A stretch of 64,000 nucleotides of DNA from Candidatus Ideonella esbjergensis. Its GTDB lineage: Bacteria > Pseudomonadota > Gammaproteobacteria > Burkholderiales > Burkholderiaceae_C. This document shows positions 33,718-42,389 of the stretch, piece after piece. Under the pieces are notes generated by a model. That model saw only the letters and a program-made list of their open reading frames with translations, searched no databases and was not told the DNA's origin. The position numbers were made by a program, and so were the translations under genes. Location: NCBI GenBank assembly GCA_016710065.1, contig JADJLP010000007.1:20069-84068 (forward strand), given 5' to 3'. Every line of letters begins with the position of its first letter. Position 1 is the stretch's first letter.

Positions 33718-33833
33718 GGTGATCACTCCATTCCTCTGCTGCACTAAAAAGCAGCAGAGTAGGTTGTTCACCTGGCTCAGTTTTGGGTCGGCACTACCCT
33801 CAAAAGTGGCTCAGTTTTCGGTCGGCGGCAACA

Positions 33834-34216
33834 CAAAGCCCCTCACGCGCCCCTCTAGCGGCCTCTTCAAGCTCCTTGATGACCGGGTCTGTGAGGTAGA
33901 GAGTGAAGGCCCAGGCCATGCCCTGCTTGACTTGGTAGGCACTGGCGTCCTGGCCATCACATGCCACGCGGGCCACAGTGCGCCCATAGCGATCCTTGGT
34001 CACCGGGCGAACCTCTGCAGGCTTCTTGAAGCACAGATCAGACAGGCTCCGCTTGGAGCGATTGCCGAACGCTTGGTGACTCTCTGGGGCGTCAATCTCG
34101 GCCAGCCGAATCGTGATGGTCTGAGGCTCTGGGTCGGATTCGCAGCGAGCCTTCAGGGTGTCGCCATCGGTGACCCCAATGACTAGGCAGGCAAGGAGTA
34201 CTGCAAGTGAAGGCAT
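33834..34216 (-). pseudogene. Thermonuclease (SNase-like) truncated by IS21
   Basis: From the ATG at 34216 the protein has a hydrophobic start and the staphylococcal-nuclease fold: VTDGDTLKARC, IRLAEIDAPESHQAFG, KDRYGRTVARVAC, and a C-terminal helix AARGAREGLC. The frame then runs into the IS21 end after about residue 127. The catalytic core (R, E, R equivalents) is present, so a truncated but possibly active secreted nuclease cannot be excluded. The missing C-terminus is short. Confidence 0.7.
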
Positions 34217-34342
34217 GTTGAGTCAGGCAAGCACTGGAAGTTGCGGTGCTCTGTCCTTTGCCTGTCGTCGGAATTCAGGTAGACAGCACGGGTGGTAGGG
34301 GAGAAACAAGCGCGTGCCGGCCTCAGGCATCAGCGCAGGAGT

Positions 34343-34828
34343 TCATCGTTCCGGCTTGTATTGAGCCACGATGACCTCGATGTCACGCGACTCAACCTGC
34401 TCGTTGTTGACCGTTAGATGCGACACGCCAGACAGGTCGACGTGACCGAGTGCTTCACGAAAGGCACCAACTTCAAGACGCGACTTAACTTCGACAAAGT
34501 CCATCCCAAAATCTGCGCCCGTGCAACCTAACGCTGATGATGCATCTACACAGGCGACGGACATTGGGCCTAGCTCGTTGCCAAACAGGATGTAGTCATC
34601 TCCACGGCGCTCAACCCAGCAATATGAACTGCCTCCCGCCTTGTCTTCCTCTGCAATTGAAAACACAACTTCGACTTGGCCATCCCACTCGGGAAGTGGC
34701 GCCGGGTCAAGGTTTTGTATGGCCTGAGGTTGAGTCGGCCTGCGGGCTCCAACAAATATGGTGACCCCTTTTAGGGGGTGGTTGTCGGGCAGAGGCGTTC
34801 CAGGAGCATTCATCTTGAACGCACACAT
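34343..34828 (-). CDS. Hypothetical protein
   Basis: A 161-residue soluble protein with no signal peptide and a mixed composition (QVEVVFSIAEEDKAGGSSYCWVERRGDDYILFGNELG). GC content and codon use look lower than in the flanking conjugation genes, which suggests a separate acquisition. I do not recognise the family. The neighbouring downstream-facing genes are also small unknowns on the same strand. Confidence 0.6.
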   Translation of the reverse strand: MCAFKMNAPGTPLPDNHPLKGVTIFVGARRPTQPQAIQNLDPAPLPEWDGQVEVVFSIAEEDKAGGSSYCWVERRGDDYILFGNELGPMSVACVDASSALGCTGADFGMDFVEVKSRLEVGAFREALGHVDLSGVSHLTVNNEQVESRDIEVIVAQYKPER

Positions 34829-34839
34829 CTATGTGCTCC

Positions 34840-35217
34840 TTAGACTATGAACCAAACGAGTACTCCCGTGAGAAGCATCACGGGATAGCCAACTAGCGCA
34901 GGAATCAAGGTCCCCGCCACCTTGCGGATGACTGCCCCTAGAACGACAGAGCACAACAAGCCCGCTCCAAACAACAAGGCCGCGGCAGTCCAACTTCGCT
35001 CGTATCCGAAGTACAGCAAGAATGCTATCCCGTTGAGTCGAGCAGCTAGCAAGCTAGTCGTAGCCACAGTGGACAGAAACGTGCTCTCCCGCCAGAGCTT
35101 ATGTTCAACCAAGGAAATGTCCATTGGGGAGAGCTTGACGACCTGGGCGTACTGCCAGCTGGTAAGGCCGAAGAACACTTGAAACATCAGGTAGAGCGCG
35201 GTAGGGAGAGGTTCCAT
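34840..35217 (-). CDS. Small membrane protein of unknown function
   Basis: From the ATG at 35217 the protein has about 125 residues and three or four hydrophobic helices (MFQVFFGLTSWQYAQVV, LNGIAFLLYFGYE, AALLFGAGLLCSVVLGAVI, VGYPVMLLTGVLVWFIV). A start at 35247 would add ten charged residues. It ends 12 bp before the hypothetical gene at 34828 starts, so the two are probably cotranscribed. No family recognised. Confidence 0.5.
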   Translation of the reverse strand: MEPLPTALYLMFQVFFGLTSWQYAQVVKLSPMDISLVEHKLWRESTFLSTVATTSLLAARLNGIAFLLYFGYERSWTAAALLFGAGLLCSVVLGAVIRKVAGTLIPALVGYPVMLLTGVLVWFIV

Positions 35218-35358
35218 GGTTCTCTTTTCAGTACTGTCCTCGACCATATGGAGGCTCCGGTCGACCCGGAGTTTGGACCAGAGAGTCCAGTGCCAGTATC
35301 ACCATTCCCTCACACTCAGCGACCGTTGGTAATCGCTTGTCAGATGCCAAGGCTCGGC

Positions 35359-35559
35359 TCATATCTGCAATTCCCGGTCAATAACGTCGCGCAGTGCACG
35401 AAGCTCATCGGTGGAGAAGAGACCTGAAAACCTCACCTGTTGCTCTGGCCTGCGAGCTGTGGGCACAAGGCTAGTGATCAGTAGATGGTGGCCATAGGGG
35501 GTGACCGTAACTTCGGCGGCAAGTTGCCACGTCTGCGAAGCTTGAATGGTAGTTTGCAT
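35359..35559 (-). CDS. Small hypothetical protein
   Basis: A 66-residue protein from an ATG at 35559 preceded by ggagca. Sequence MQTTIQASQTWQLAAEVTVT then a beta-rich region, ending in STDELRALRDVIDRELQI. A longer frame starts at 35700, but the internal start has the better ribosome site. Function unknown. Confidence 0.45.
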   Translation of the reverse strand: MQTTIQASQTWQLAAEVTVTPYGHHLLITSLVPTARRPEQQVRFSGLFSTDELRALRDVIDRELQI

Positions 35560-35836
35560 GTGTGCTCCTGCTTCCCCGTCAGACAGTTCAAAGACGTCTG
35601 GCAGTGCGGGGTGAGGGCTGCATGGACGCTTTAGGCTTTGTTCACGCGGTGCCAAGTAGTCGATAAAGGCCGCGACTGACGAATTTGTCAGCGGCCTCAT
35701 TATGGGCCAAAGGCGGGTCTACCCCAAACTGGCCAGGATTGAGGTACTGGCTGCCGGTCCCGCCGGTTGGTTAGGCGCGGGATGACATGAGCTAAGTTCA
35801 GGGAACCCTCGCTCTACGAAGCTGGCTTCGTGGTGT

Positions 35837-36034
35837 TCATAACCCCCTTGTCACGACTTTGGTGCGGTCCAGCATGCGTCCGAAGTCGGCCTGTGCGGCA
35901 TCCGTTGGCGCCATATGGCGCATGGACTCATAAGCGTCCCTGGCGTCGTCCCAGGTGGCGTGTAGATCATGGTCGCCGCTGACCAGTTCCGACCACGCGC
36001 GCACATAGGCTGCGGACCATTCAAGCTGGGTCAT
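35837..36034 (-). CDS. Small hypothetical protein
   Basis: A 65-residue acidic protein (MTQLEWSAAYVRAWSELVSGDHDLHATWDDARDAYESMRHMAPTDAAQADFGRMLDRTKVVTRGL pattern). Helical, no membrane segment, not recognised. An alternative start lies at 36058. Between it and the previous gene (35560-35836) I see no other gene. Confidence 0.5.
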   Translation of the reverse strand: MTQLEWSAAYVRAWSELVSGDHDLHATWDDARDAYESMRHMAPTDAAQADFGRMLDRTKVVTRGL

Positions 36035-36088
36035 TTGGGGCACCTCCGGAGCAACCAAGCGGGGTTTGCCTGTTTACCTAAACACTGG

Positions 36089-36493
36089 ATGCCCGTACAG
36101 TCTCCGTCCATGGACTGGATGATTGAGCGAATGTGCCTGGGCGGCGTGAAGGTGGACAAGGCCCATAGGTGGACCACACGGGTTCGCGGGCGGGTAATTC
36201 TGGCCACTGAACTGGATGAGTTGCGCAACCGCGTGAGCCTGGTCGCCAGGGTGATGCCAACTGGCATACCCCTGGTCACCACGGCACAGCCTTTGTATGA
36301 CGTCAAACTGTTGGAGTCTGACGGGCACCGGTTCACCCTCACCGGCTATGAGTACAGCTCAGGAGGTACGCCGCCCCGAATTCAAATCGTTGGGCAGACC
36401 TGGGTGATGACTCCGCTGCCAAACATCGTTTCGCTCACGGGCAGTAGTCCCACCAAATTGATCCAAGGGGTGGCGCACAGCAGCAGAGGATGA
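36089..36493 (+). CDS. Hypothetical protein
   Basis: A 134-residue frame, the only plus-strand gene candidate in this stretch. It reads MDWMIERMCLGGVKVDKAHR from an internal ATG at 36110, with a beta-rich remainder (RVRGRVILATELDELRNRVSLVARVM). It starts close to, and divergent from, the 65-residue gene. Not recognised; start uncertain. Confidence 0.45.
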   Translation: MPVQSPSMDWMIERMCLGGVKVDKAHRWTTRVRGRVILATELDELRNRVSLVARVMPTGIPLVTTAQPLYDVKLLESDGHRFTLTGYEYSSGGTPPRIQIVGQTWVMTPLPNIVSLTGSSPTKLIQGVAHSSRG

Positions 36494-36564
36494 CCCGCAG
36501 GCGCTAGCCACCACTGCGGGGCATCAGCAGCCAATCAACCTGCAAGGCTGGTTCGAGCAGCCTA

Positions 36565-37029
36565 CTACCTGAAAGTCTGTCCGTCACCGCACTTAGGCCC
36601 ACCACCGCCGGAAGGCCACCTGCAGCAGAACGTGTCCAGACAGCAAAGACTTCCTTCGGGGCTACAACAAGCTTTGCCAGCCGGGCAAGTCAGGTTCATG
36701 CGCATCTTGGAACTGATCTTAGATGCCTTGTAGGTCACGGTCTTGCTACCTGCCGACACCTCGACGGCAGCCAAGGACTTGCCCTCCCATTTGATTTTGG
36801 AATCTTTGATGCCAGCATCGTCACCAGCTTTCAGGCGTGGGTCTCCGCAGGATTCCGGCAACTGGCCTTCGGTCAGGCCAAAAGCCGAGAGAGAAGTGGC
36901 TGCAGTAACGCACTGTCGAAGGTAGCGATTGGCCGCCGACGCATCGGACTTCCCTGCGAAGGCAGATGCCCCAGCCAACAGACACACGGCGCAAACAGCG
37001 AGTCTCGCTAAGAAAACAGACTTGATCAT
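36565..37029 (-). CDS. Exported Cys-rich protein of unknown function
   Basis: A 154-residue protein with a clear signal peptide (SVFLARLAVCAVCLLAGASAFAG). Its C-terminal 40 residues hold many cysteines (CPAGKACCSPEGSLCCLDTFCC), a pattern of short CC pairs reminiscent of small disulfide-rich domains. It is likely periplasmic or secreted. The start at 37029 has ggagg upstream. No family recognised. Confidence 0.6.
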   Translation of the reverse strand: MIKSVFLARLAVCAVCLLAGASAFAGKSDASAANRYLRQCVTAATSLSAFGLTEGQLPESCGDPRLKAGDDAGIKDSKIKWEGKSLAAVEVSAGSKTVTYKASKISSKMRMNLTCPAGKACCSPEGSLCCLDTFCCRWPSGGGGPKCGDGQTFR

Positions 37030-37150
37030 GGGCTCCTCCAATGCTGACGGTGTTATTCAGAGCGGATCACCCGAATCGCCCTGAGCCAACATTGGATCGC
37101 CGGAATTGAGCCGTGCGTACCCCAACGCTTAGGGGTACTTAAGGCTTGCT

Positions 37151-37417
37151 TCACAACCTGCGCTTGTCCTTGCCGCCGTCCTCCGGTTCGTACTGTCTGT
37201 GCAACAGCCCCGCCAACACCACGATGACTGCAGTGAGCCCTAACGCAGCCCACATCATCGTTGGGTCACCCGACACCAGCATGACCCCAATGGCAAAGAT
37301 GATGCCGATGGCAACGAAGAACACCAACTTGGCGATGAACCAAGCGATCACACCTGCAACGACGCTGTAGCCAAGCACCAGCAGGATCAAGATGCCAACG
37401 ATGATTCCGAAGATCAT
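37151..37417 (-). CDS. Small membrane protein
   Basis: An 88-residue, very hydrophobic protein with two or three membrane helices (IFGIIVGILILLVLGYSVVAGVIAWFIAKLVFFVAIGIIFAIGVMLVSG; ALGLTAVIVVLAGLL) and a charged tail. Its start overlaps the end of the RDF-like gene by 4 bp, so the two are coupled. An imperfect hairpin (GTACCCC/GGGGTAC) lies just downstream near 37117-37139. Function unknown. Confidence 0.55.
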   Translation of the reverse strand: MIFGIIVGILILLVLGYSVVAGVIAWFIAKLVFFVAIGIIFAIGVMLVSGDPTMMWAALGLTAVIVVLAGLLHRQYEPEDGGKDKRRL

Positions 37418-38415
37418 GGTGCCACTCCCTCAGTTTTGTTGAAGCCATTCTGCGAAGCTACAGGCTCATGGCGTGAGCCACTGACTTGAGCCATCGCACT
37501 GTTCTTGTTTTGTGCGCCTCGCTCACCCAGCTTCTGACGCAGTCCCGTCATGGCCACTGGCTTCGTGGCCGTCGCCTCCGCTTGAGCATCGACCTCGACT
37601 GGGAAGAACTCCTCCACCACAGCTGCTGTGTCTTCTTCGCTGTCCTCGAACAGGCCACGCTCAAAGCCAAGCCTTGCAGCCTGGTCAAGCGCTTCCTGGT
37701 CGAAACCAGCTGCCTTGCGACTCTCTGCCAACCCTCGTGCTTCGCTGATGGCGGCTTCCAGGGTGAGCCCCGAGCGAATCACCAGATCCACGTAGAAGAT
37801 CGGCGTGCCCTTGCTCTGAGCCGTGGACTTGCCACGCACACGCAACTCCAACGGCAGGCAAGACAGCAGGCCACCAGACACAGCAGCCAGGTAGTGCAGC
37901 CTGGCTGTCAGGGTTCGGATCGAATTGAAGCCCGTTGTGCGAAACACAAACGTGCCGGTGGCATCGTCATCACCCAGCAGCACGTTCAGGCGCCCATAGG
38001 GCCTGCAGGCACCGCCAGCGGCCAGCTCGCAGTGGTCAGGGCTTGGGCATGGCAGAGCCTTGACGCCTTCCAGGGTCGAGCGCTGGCAGGTCTCACCATT
38101 GCCGGTGCATACAGGCCTGGCCGACTGCCGGTCAAAGGCCGTGTAGCTAGCCCTGAGGTTCAGGTCCGGGTCATTGAACAGCAAGCGAACCGGAATGGCT
38201 CTGAGCTTGCCCTGGCCAGCACGCAGGGATTCGTCCAAGGGATGCAGACGCCAGCCGTCAGCGTCCCGGATCTGGGTCGTGATGGTGAACTGGTCGTCCT
38301 TCTCGGGCAGGCGCTTGCCATTGCGCTCAATGACCCGGCCAATCGAGATGCGGCCCAGAACGGGCGGAGTGATGGCTAGGCCAGACAGACCACGACCAAG
38401 TTGATTCGAAGCCAT
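37414..38415 (-). CDS. Gp3-like candidate recombination directionality factor
   Basis: A protein of about 333 residues. The N-terminus resembles proteins annotated 'hydrolase or metal-binding protein' / Gp3-like recombination directionality factors of mobile elements (LGRISIGRVIERNGKRLPEKDDQFTITTQI, LRAIPVRLLFNDPDLNLRASYTAFD). A Cys segment (CTGNGETCQR, CPSPDHCEL, GACRPYGRL) could bind zinc. Such proteins switch the direction of integrase reactions. No integrase is in the window, so its partner would be outside. Recognition is from memory; moderate certainty. An in-frame start also exists at 38430. Confidence 0.6.
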   Translation of the reverse strand: MASNQLGRGLSGLAITPPVLGRISIGRVIERNGKRLPEKDDQFTITTQIRDADGWRLHPLDESLRAGQGKLRAIPVRLLFNDPDLNLRASYTAFDRQSARPVCTGNGETCQRSTLEGVKALPCPSPDHCELAAGGACRPYGRLNVLLGDDDATGTFVFRTTGFNSIRTLTARLHYLAAVSGGLLSCLPLELRVRGKSTAQSKGTPIFYVDLVIRSGLTLEAAISEARGLAESRKAAGFDQEALDQAARLGFERGLFEDSEEDTAAVVEEFFPVEVDAQAEATATKPVAMTGLRQKLGERGAQNKNSAMAQVSGSRHEPVASQNGFNKTEGVAP

Positions 38416-38527
38416 AGGCACCAACTTCACCTTGAAAACATCGCGGAAATCGCAGATTTCGTGCTTTCCAACGCAGTTTCACGCTGATTTCGATCCGAAG
38501 GACTGAGGCCGCTTTGTACGGGTCCGG

Positions 38528-38556
38528 AAAAAAAGGGGGCCTCACAAGGAGGCCCC
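38528..38556 (-). terminator. Rho-independent terminator of the molybdoenzyme/moa operon
   Basis: Read on the minus strand: GGGGCCTC, a 5-base loop, GAGGCCCC, then a run of T residues (38534-38528). It lies about 145 bp after moaD and should end the twelve-gene operon. The interval 38557-38699 has no other gene. Confidence 0.85.
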
Positions 38557-38699
38557 AATAGAACTCGCATCGCGCATTGCCTGCTCTTAGGTTGTGCCGC
38601 TCGCTACCGGCTCGAGTGGTCGCGAACGCCAGAAATCTTACTGATCTCAACGCACCTGCGGTTCATGGAAATTTCAGGGCCTGGCTGGAGCATGCCGCT

Positions 38700-38987
38700 C
38701 TACCCACCGGTCACGGGCGGAAAGAACGCCACCTCGCAGTCCTGCACCAGCATCGCCGACTCATCGCACAAGACCTGGTTCAGCGCCGCCCGCACCGCTT
38801 TGCCCCACGCCAAGCTGTCGGCATGGGCGCCGCCGCGCCCGATCAGGACATCGCGCAATTCACGCACGGTCTTGGCGGAGGTCTCGACGCGCTCCCGGTC
38901 ACATCCAACGGCCTCGCGCATGGACGCGAAGTACCTGACCGTGACGCTCAGGTGGTTCGTGCAAGGTGTCTGCGGGGTCACAAGCAT
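38700..38987 (-). CDS. moaD: Molybdopterin synthase small subunit MoaD
   Basis: A 95-residue ubiquitin-like protein ending in the required GG (FFPPVTGG), where sulfur is carried as a thiocarboxylate for dithiolene formation in molybdopterin. The core VTVRYFASMREAVGCD is typical. The MoaE partner is not in the window and must come from elsewhere in the genome. It is the last gene of the molybdoenzyme operon, 1 bp after moaA. Its presence here suggests that cofactor supply is induced with the enzyme. Confidence 0.9.
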   Translation of the reverse strand: MLVTPQTPCTNHLSVTVRYFASMREAVGCDRERVETSAKTVRELRDVLIGRGGAHADSLAWGKAVRAALNQVLCDESAMLVQDCEVAFFPPVTGG

Positions 38988-38988
38988 C

Positions 38989-40140
38989 CTAGCCTCCGAT
39001 GTAGCTCATCTCTATGCGCCGAGCCGCGGCCGGCGGGCGATGGGGCACGGTGCCGCGGATCTCGGAGTAGCGGTCGCTGCGGTGCAGCCAAAGATGGCGG
39101 ATGGCGGCGGCCAGATCGGCGTCCGTGCCGGCCGGGTGACGCTCATCGCCGCGCACCAGGGACCGCAGGTCGTGGCCCACTGTCGCAAACAGACAGGTGT
39201 AGACGGCGCCATCGGTCGACAAGCGGGCCCGGTTGCAGTCGCCACAGAACGCCTGGGTGACGCTGTTGATCAGGCCGATTTCGCCCAGGCCGGGGTCATG
39301 CCGGCCGAACGCATCTGCATAGCCCCAGCGCTGGGCGGTTTCACCGGCGGCGGTGGACGGCAAGGCCACCATCGGCCACTCTGAGCGCAGGCGCTGGATG
39401 ACCTCGGCACCCGGCAGCACCTCGTCCATGCGCCAGCCGTTGCTCGCGCCGACGTCCATGTACTCGATGAAGCGCAGCACCACGCCGCTGCCGCGGAAGT
39501 GGCGGGCCATGGGCACGATTTCGTGGTCATTGGTGCCCCGCTTGACCACCATGTTGACCTTGATGGGCCCCAGGCCCGCCGCCTGTGCCGCATCGATGCC
39601 GCGCAGCACCTCGGCCACGGGAAAGTCCACGTCGTTCATGCGTCGGAACACGCGGTCATCCAGTGCGTCCAGGCTGACCGTCACACGCTTCAGGCCGGCT
39701 TCGCGAAGCTGCCTGGCCTTGCGCGCCAACAACGTGCCGTTGGTGGTCAAGGTCAGGTCCAGCGGCCGGCCTTCCGGGGTTTTCAGCGGTGCCAGTTGCG
39801 CCACCAGGGCTTCCAGGTTCTTGCGCAGCAGCGGCTCCCCGCCGGTGAGGCGGATCTTCTGCACGCCTTGCTGCACAAACACCCGGGCCAGGCGGGCGAT
39901 CTCCTCGAAGCTCAGCAGCGCGGCGTGCGGCAGGTAGGCATGCTCTGAATCGAACACCTCCTTGGGCATGCAGTAGCTGCAGCGGAAGTTGCAGCGGTCC
40001 GTGACGCTGATGCGCAGGTCGCGCAACAGGCGGCCGCGTGTGTCTTGAAGCTGGTCCTGCAGTGCAAGACGCTCGACGGGGACGGTGGCGCGAGGAGCCA
40101 AGACGCGGTGCTGCACCAGCGGTATGACACGCTCAGCCAT
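38989..40140 (-). CDS. moaA: GTP 3',8-cyclase MoaA
   Basis: A 383-residue radical-SAM enzyme for the first step of molybdenum cofactor synthesis. The CxxxCxxC motif is CNFRCSYC. The C-terminal second cluster is held by FCGDCNRARLS and the later CLF. The protein ends in the conserved GG (SYIGG) needed for activity. The N-terminal 35 residues are a little longer than usual. It lies 15 bp downstream of a nitroreductase gene. Confidence 0.95.
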   Translation of the reverse strand: MAERVIPLVQHRVLAPRATVPVERLALQDQLQDTRGRLLRDLRISVTDRCNFRCSYCMPKEVFDSEHAYLPHAALLSFEEIARLARVFVQQGVQKIRLTGGEPLLRKNLEALVAQLAPLKTPEGRPLDLTLTTNGTLLARKARQLREAGLKRVTVSLDALDDRVFRRMNDVDFPVAEVLRGIDAAQAAGLGPIKVNMVVKRGTNDHEIVPMARHFRGSGVVLRFIEYMDVGASNGWRMDEVLPGAEVIQRLRSEWPMVALPSTAAGETAQRWGYADAFGRHDPGLGEIGLINSVTQAFCGDCNRARLSTDGAVYTCLFATVGHDLRSLVRGDERHPAGTDADLAAAIRHLWLHRSDRYSEIRGTVPHRPPAAARRIEMSYIGG

Positions 40141-40155
40141 GGACGGAGTTCAGAC

Positions 40156-40824
40156 TCACAGGGTGCTCAAGAAGGCCGCGGGTTCCGGACGCAGCCGGCT
40201 CGGCTTGGCCTTGGTGGGTGTGCCCATGTTGATGCAACACACCACCTGTTCGCCGTCGCCCAGCGCCAGCAACTCATGCAGGCGCGGCGAACCCATGGCT
40301 TGCCCGCTGGTCAGGCCGGCACCAAACCCCAGGGCGTGCGCGCCCAACAGCATGTTCTGGATGGCCGCGCCCATGGACACCATGCGCTCCAGCATCGGCG
40401 TGTCGGGCTCGCGCGGCCCCAGACAGGCCACCGCCACCAGCAGCAAGGGCGCCCGGTGCGCCTTCTCGCGGGCGGACTCGATCTGTTCCTGGGTCGCACT
40501 GGGGTCGCGGTCAATCAGTGCCAGGGCAAAGGCCTCTGCCAGGAGGTGGCGCTTGGCCGGCGGGATCAGCACGAACCGCCAAGGCGTCAGCTGGCCATGG
40601 TCGGGTGCCGCCGCCGCGAGTGACAACAGCGCCTCCAGTTGTGGTGCCGTGGGCCCCGGTGCGACGAGGCGGCGCGGTGATTGGTTCTGGCGTGAGCTGA
40701 TCAGCGCGCGGGTGATCGAGAAGATCTCGCTGTCGAGTCGGCATGGCTCCACTTCCTGGCCCTGGAACTGCGGGCCGCCGTGCGTACCCGACAGGCTGGC
40801 AAGGTGAGATGACATGGCTGCCAT
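40156..40824 (-). CDS. Nitroreductase-family flavoprotein
   Basis: About 222 residues from the ATG at 40824 (MSSHL at 40815 is an alternative). The nitroreductase pattern is clear: RRLVAPGPTAPQLEALLSLAAAAPDHGQLTPWRFVLI, and GAAIQNMLLGAHALGFGAGL near the C-terminus. Members bind FMN and reduce varied substrates with NAD(P)H; some belong to cofactor pathways. Its place between a small unknown protein and moaA in a molybdoenzyme operon is unusual and its role there is unknown. Confidence 0.8.
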   Translation of the reverse strand: MAAMSSHLASLSGTHGGPQFQGQEVEPCRLDSEIFSITRALISSRQNQSPRRLVAPGPTAPQLEALLSLAAAAPDHGQLTPWRFVLIPPAKRHLLAEAFALALIDRDPSATQEQIESAREKAHRAPLLLVAVACLGPREPDTPMLERMVSMGAAIQNMLLGAHALGFGAGLTSGQAMGSPRLHELLALGDGEQVVCCINMGTPTKAKPSRLRPEPAAFLSTL

Positions 40825-40828
40825 GAGA

Positions 40829-41236
40829 TCAATGCTCAAGTTCGGGGAGTTGTCCGTCGACCAGCTTGGTATGCCACTTGGCCGCGTCTTGCACGGCCAT
40901 CTCCAACGGCATGTTGGCTTCCACCCGCTCGACGATCTGGCGTTGCAGGATGGCACCCAGCATGGCGGCGTTCTCGCTCATGTGGGGTTGCACCTCGGCC
41001 AGGAACTGGCAGGTGGGTGGGTCGTAGGCAAAGGATGAGATGAATTCCTCGACGTTCTTGTCGGTGGCCAACGCATAGCAGAGGTCGTAGACCAGGTTAA
41101 AGCTGCGGGTCAGCTGGGCCTCGTCCATGGGGCCGAGGTTGGCCTTCAGTTCGCGCAGCAGGCCCATCCTGAAGTCTTGCAGCGTGTAGTCGGCATGCCC
41201 CTTGACGACATCCTCGGTCGTGAATTCCCATTCCAT
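40829..41236 (-). CDS. Conserved-looking 135-residue protein of the molybdoenzyme operon
   Basis: Starts at 41236 (MEWEFTTEDVVKGHADYTLQ) 21 bp after the polyferredoxin gene and ends 5 bp before the nitroreductase. The protein is helical and acidic with no membrane segment or cofactor motif; a stretch (RSFNLVYDLCYALATDKNVEEFISSFAYDP) looks like a chaperone or adaptor. I do not recognise the family. Its fixed place in the operon suggests a maturation role. Confidence 0.6.
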   Translation of the reverse strand: MEWEFTTEDVVKGHADYTLQDFRMGLLRELKANLGPMDEAQLTRSFNLVYDLCYALATDKNVEEFISSFAYDPPTCQFLAEVQPHMSENAAMLGAILQRQIVERVEANMPLEMAVQDAAKWHTKLVDGQLPELEH

Positions 41237-41256
41237 GGCGCAGTTCCTGTTTGCGA

Positions 41257-42378
41257 TCAGCCAAAGATGGCCGTGAAAGCGTCTTCGTCGTCCCGGCACA
41301 CCCCGCAGGTGGCTTCGGGCGAGACGGAGACGAAGTGCCGGTCGCAGCGCGAGCAACGCTGCTTGGTGCGGCTGATGAGGGTAACGGGGGCCAGGCCCGG
41401 CCTTGCGTCGAACGACGCTTCGGCGTCCAGCACGCGCGGCTGGCAGGCTTCCAGACAAACCTGGCAAGCCAAGCAACGGTCGGCCTGGAAGGTCAGCGCC
41501 CAGTCGCCGGGGTTCTCGACGATCGCGATGGCGCCGCTGGGGCAGACGCGGAAGCAGGCCTCGCACAGGGTGCAACCCGATTGCAGCGAGAGTTGCATCA
41601 GCGGCAAGGATTCGTCCAGCGCAACCTGCATCGGTTGGTCGTCCTTGCGCTGGGTGACGATCTGCAGCAGTTCGCGCCGCTCCGACATCACATAGGCGGC
41701 AGCCCGCACCGCCTGTTGCGGAATCTGGGCTGGCGCCACTCCGGCCGCCGACGCCGTGCCCTGTTCGGCGCCGCGGCGGAAGAAGCGCTTGAACAGGCCA
41801 CGTCTGGCGGCCGTGCCGCTGCTCTTGCGGGTGTCGCGCTCACGCGCCTCGGGCGACCGGGTCTCTTCGGCCAGCACCGGCATCACCCAGCGCGCGGGGG
41901 GTGCGGTTTCGTCCACACCTTGCGCCGCCGCATCCCGCAGGGCTTCCACGGCCAGCAGGTTGAGTTGCAGCTGGGCTTCGCCGGTGCGGCCATGGCTGCA
42001 TTGTGCGCAGTGCCCCGAGCCATGCAGGCTGACCGGTATGCCGCGCTTGGCCATGTAGGCCAGCCACACGGCGTCGATGGCCCCCAGACAAGGCACCTTG
42101 GCATCGCCGGCACAACCGGAGGGCTCGCAGGCCATCTGCCAGCTGGGCTTCTTAATCGCCTCGCGCAGGATCTCGATGGGCTGGTAGCCGGGGCTGGACC
42201 AGGCCTGCGTATGGCAGGCACTGATGCACAGACCACACTCCTTGCAGGCGTCGGCCTTCAGGCTGGCACCTTCGTCGGTCAGGGCGATGGCGTCATGCGG
42301 ACAGGCATCGGCGCAGCGGCGGCATTCGCTGTAGCGGTAGCGGTACCTGGTGCAGGCAATGGCGTGAAAGGCGGGCAC
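41257..42378 (-). CDS. Polyferredoxin with four [4Fe-4S]-type motifs and a C-terminal zinc-ribbon-like end
   Basis: A 373-residue cytoplasmic protein. Two ferredoxin motifs lie at the N-terminus (CRRCADACPHD, CKECGLCISAC) and two in the C-terminal half (CTLCEACFRVCPSG, CLACQVCLEAC). They are separated by a segment with further cysteines (CEPSGCAGDAKVPC, GHCAQC). The end has a zinc-ribbon-like CSRCDRHF ... CGVC. It may pass electrons in maturation or link the enzyme to a cytoplasmic donor. There is no signal peptide, so it is not the periplasmic enzyme's own subunit. It is a little unlike standard FdhB/HycB types. Confidence 0.75.
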   Translation of the reverse strand: MPAFHAIACTRYRYRYSECRRCADACPHDAIALTDEGASLKADACKECGLCISACHTQAWSSPGYQPIEILREAIKKPSWQMACEPSGCAGDAKVPCLGAIDAVWLAYMAKRGIPVSLHGSGHCAQCSHGRTGEAQLQLNLLAVEALRDAAAQGVDETAPPARWVMPVLAEETRSPEARERDTRKSSGTAARRGLFKRFFRRGAEQGTASAAGVAPAQIPQQAVRAAAYVMSERRELLQIVTQRKDDQPMQVALDESLPLMQLSLQSGCTLCEACFRVCPSGAIAIVENPGDWALTFQADRCLACQVCLEACQPRVLDAEASFDARPGLAPVTLISRTKQRCSRCDRHFVSVSPEATCGVCRDDEDAFTAIFG

Positions 42379-42389
42379 GGCGCTGAGGA

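Larger units (their letters stand above)
32094..33833 (-). mobile_element. Truncated IS21-family element
   Basis: The right end at 33833 begins (reading inward on the minus strand) TGTTGCCGCCGACC. It contains two copies of AAAACTGAGCCA about 37 bp apart, the multiple terminal repeats typical of IS21. The left part is deleted within istB near 32094. The insertion cut the 3' end of a thermonuclease gene. No target duplication can be checked because the left end is gone. Confidence 0.85.
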
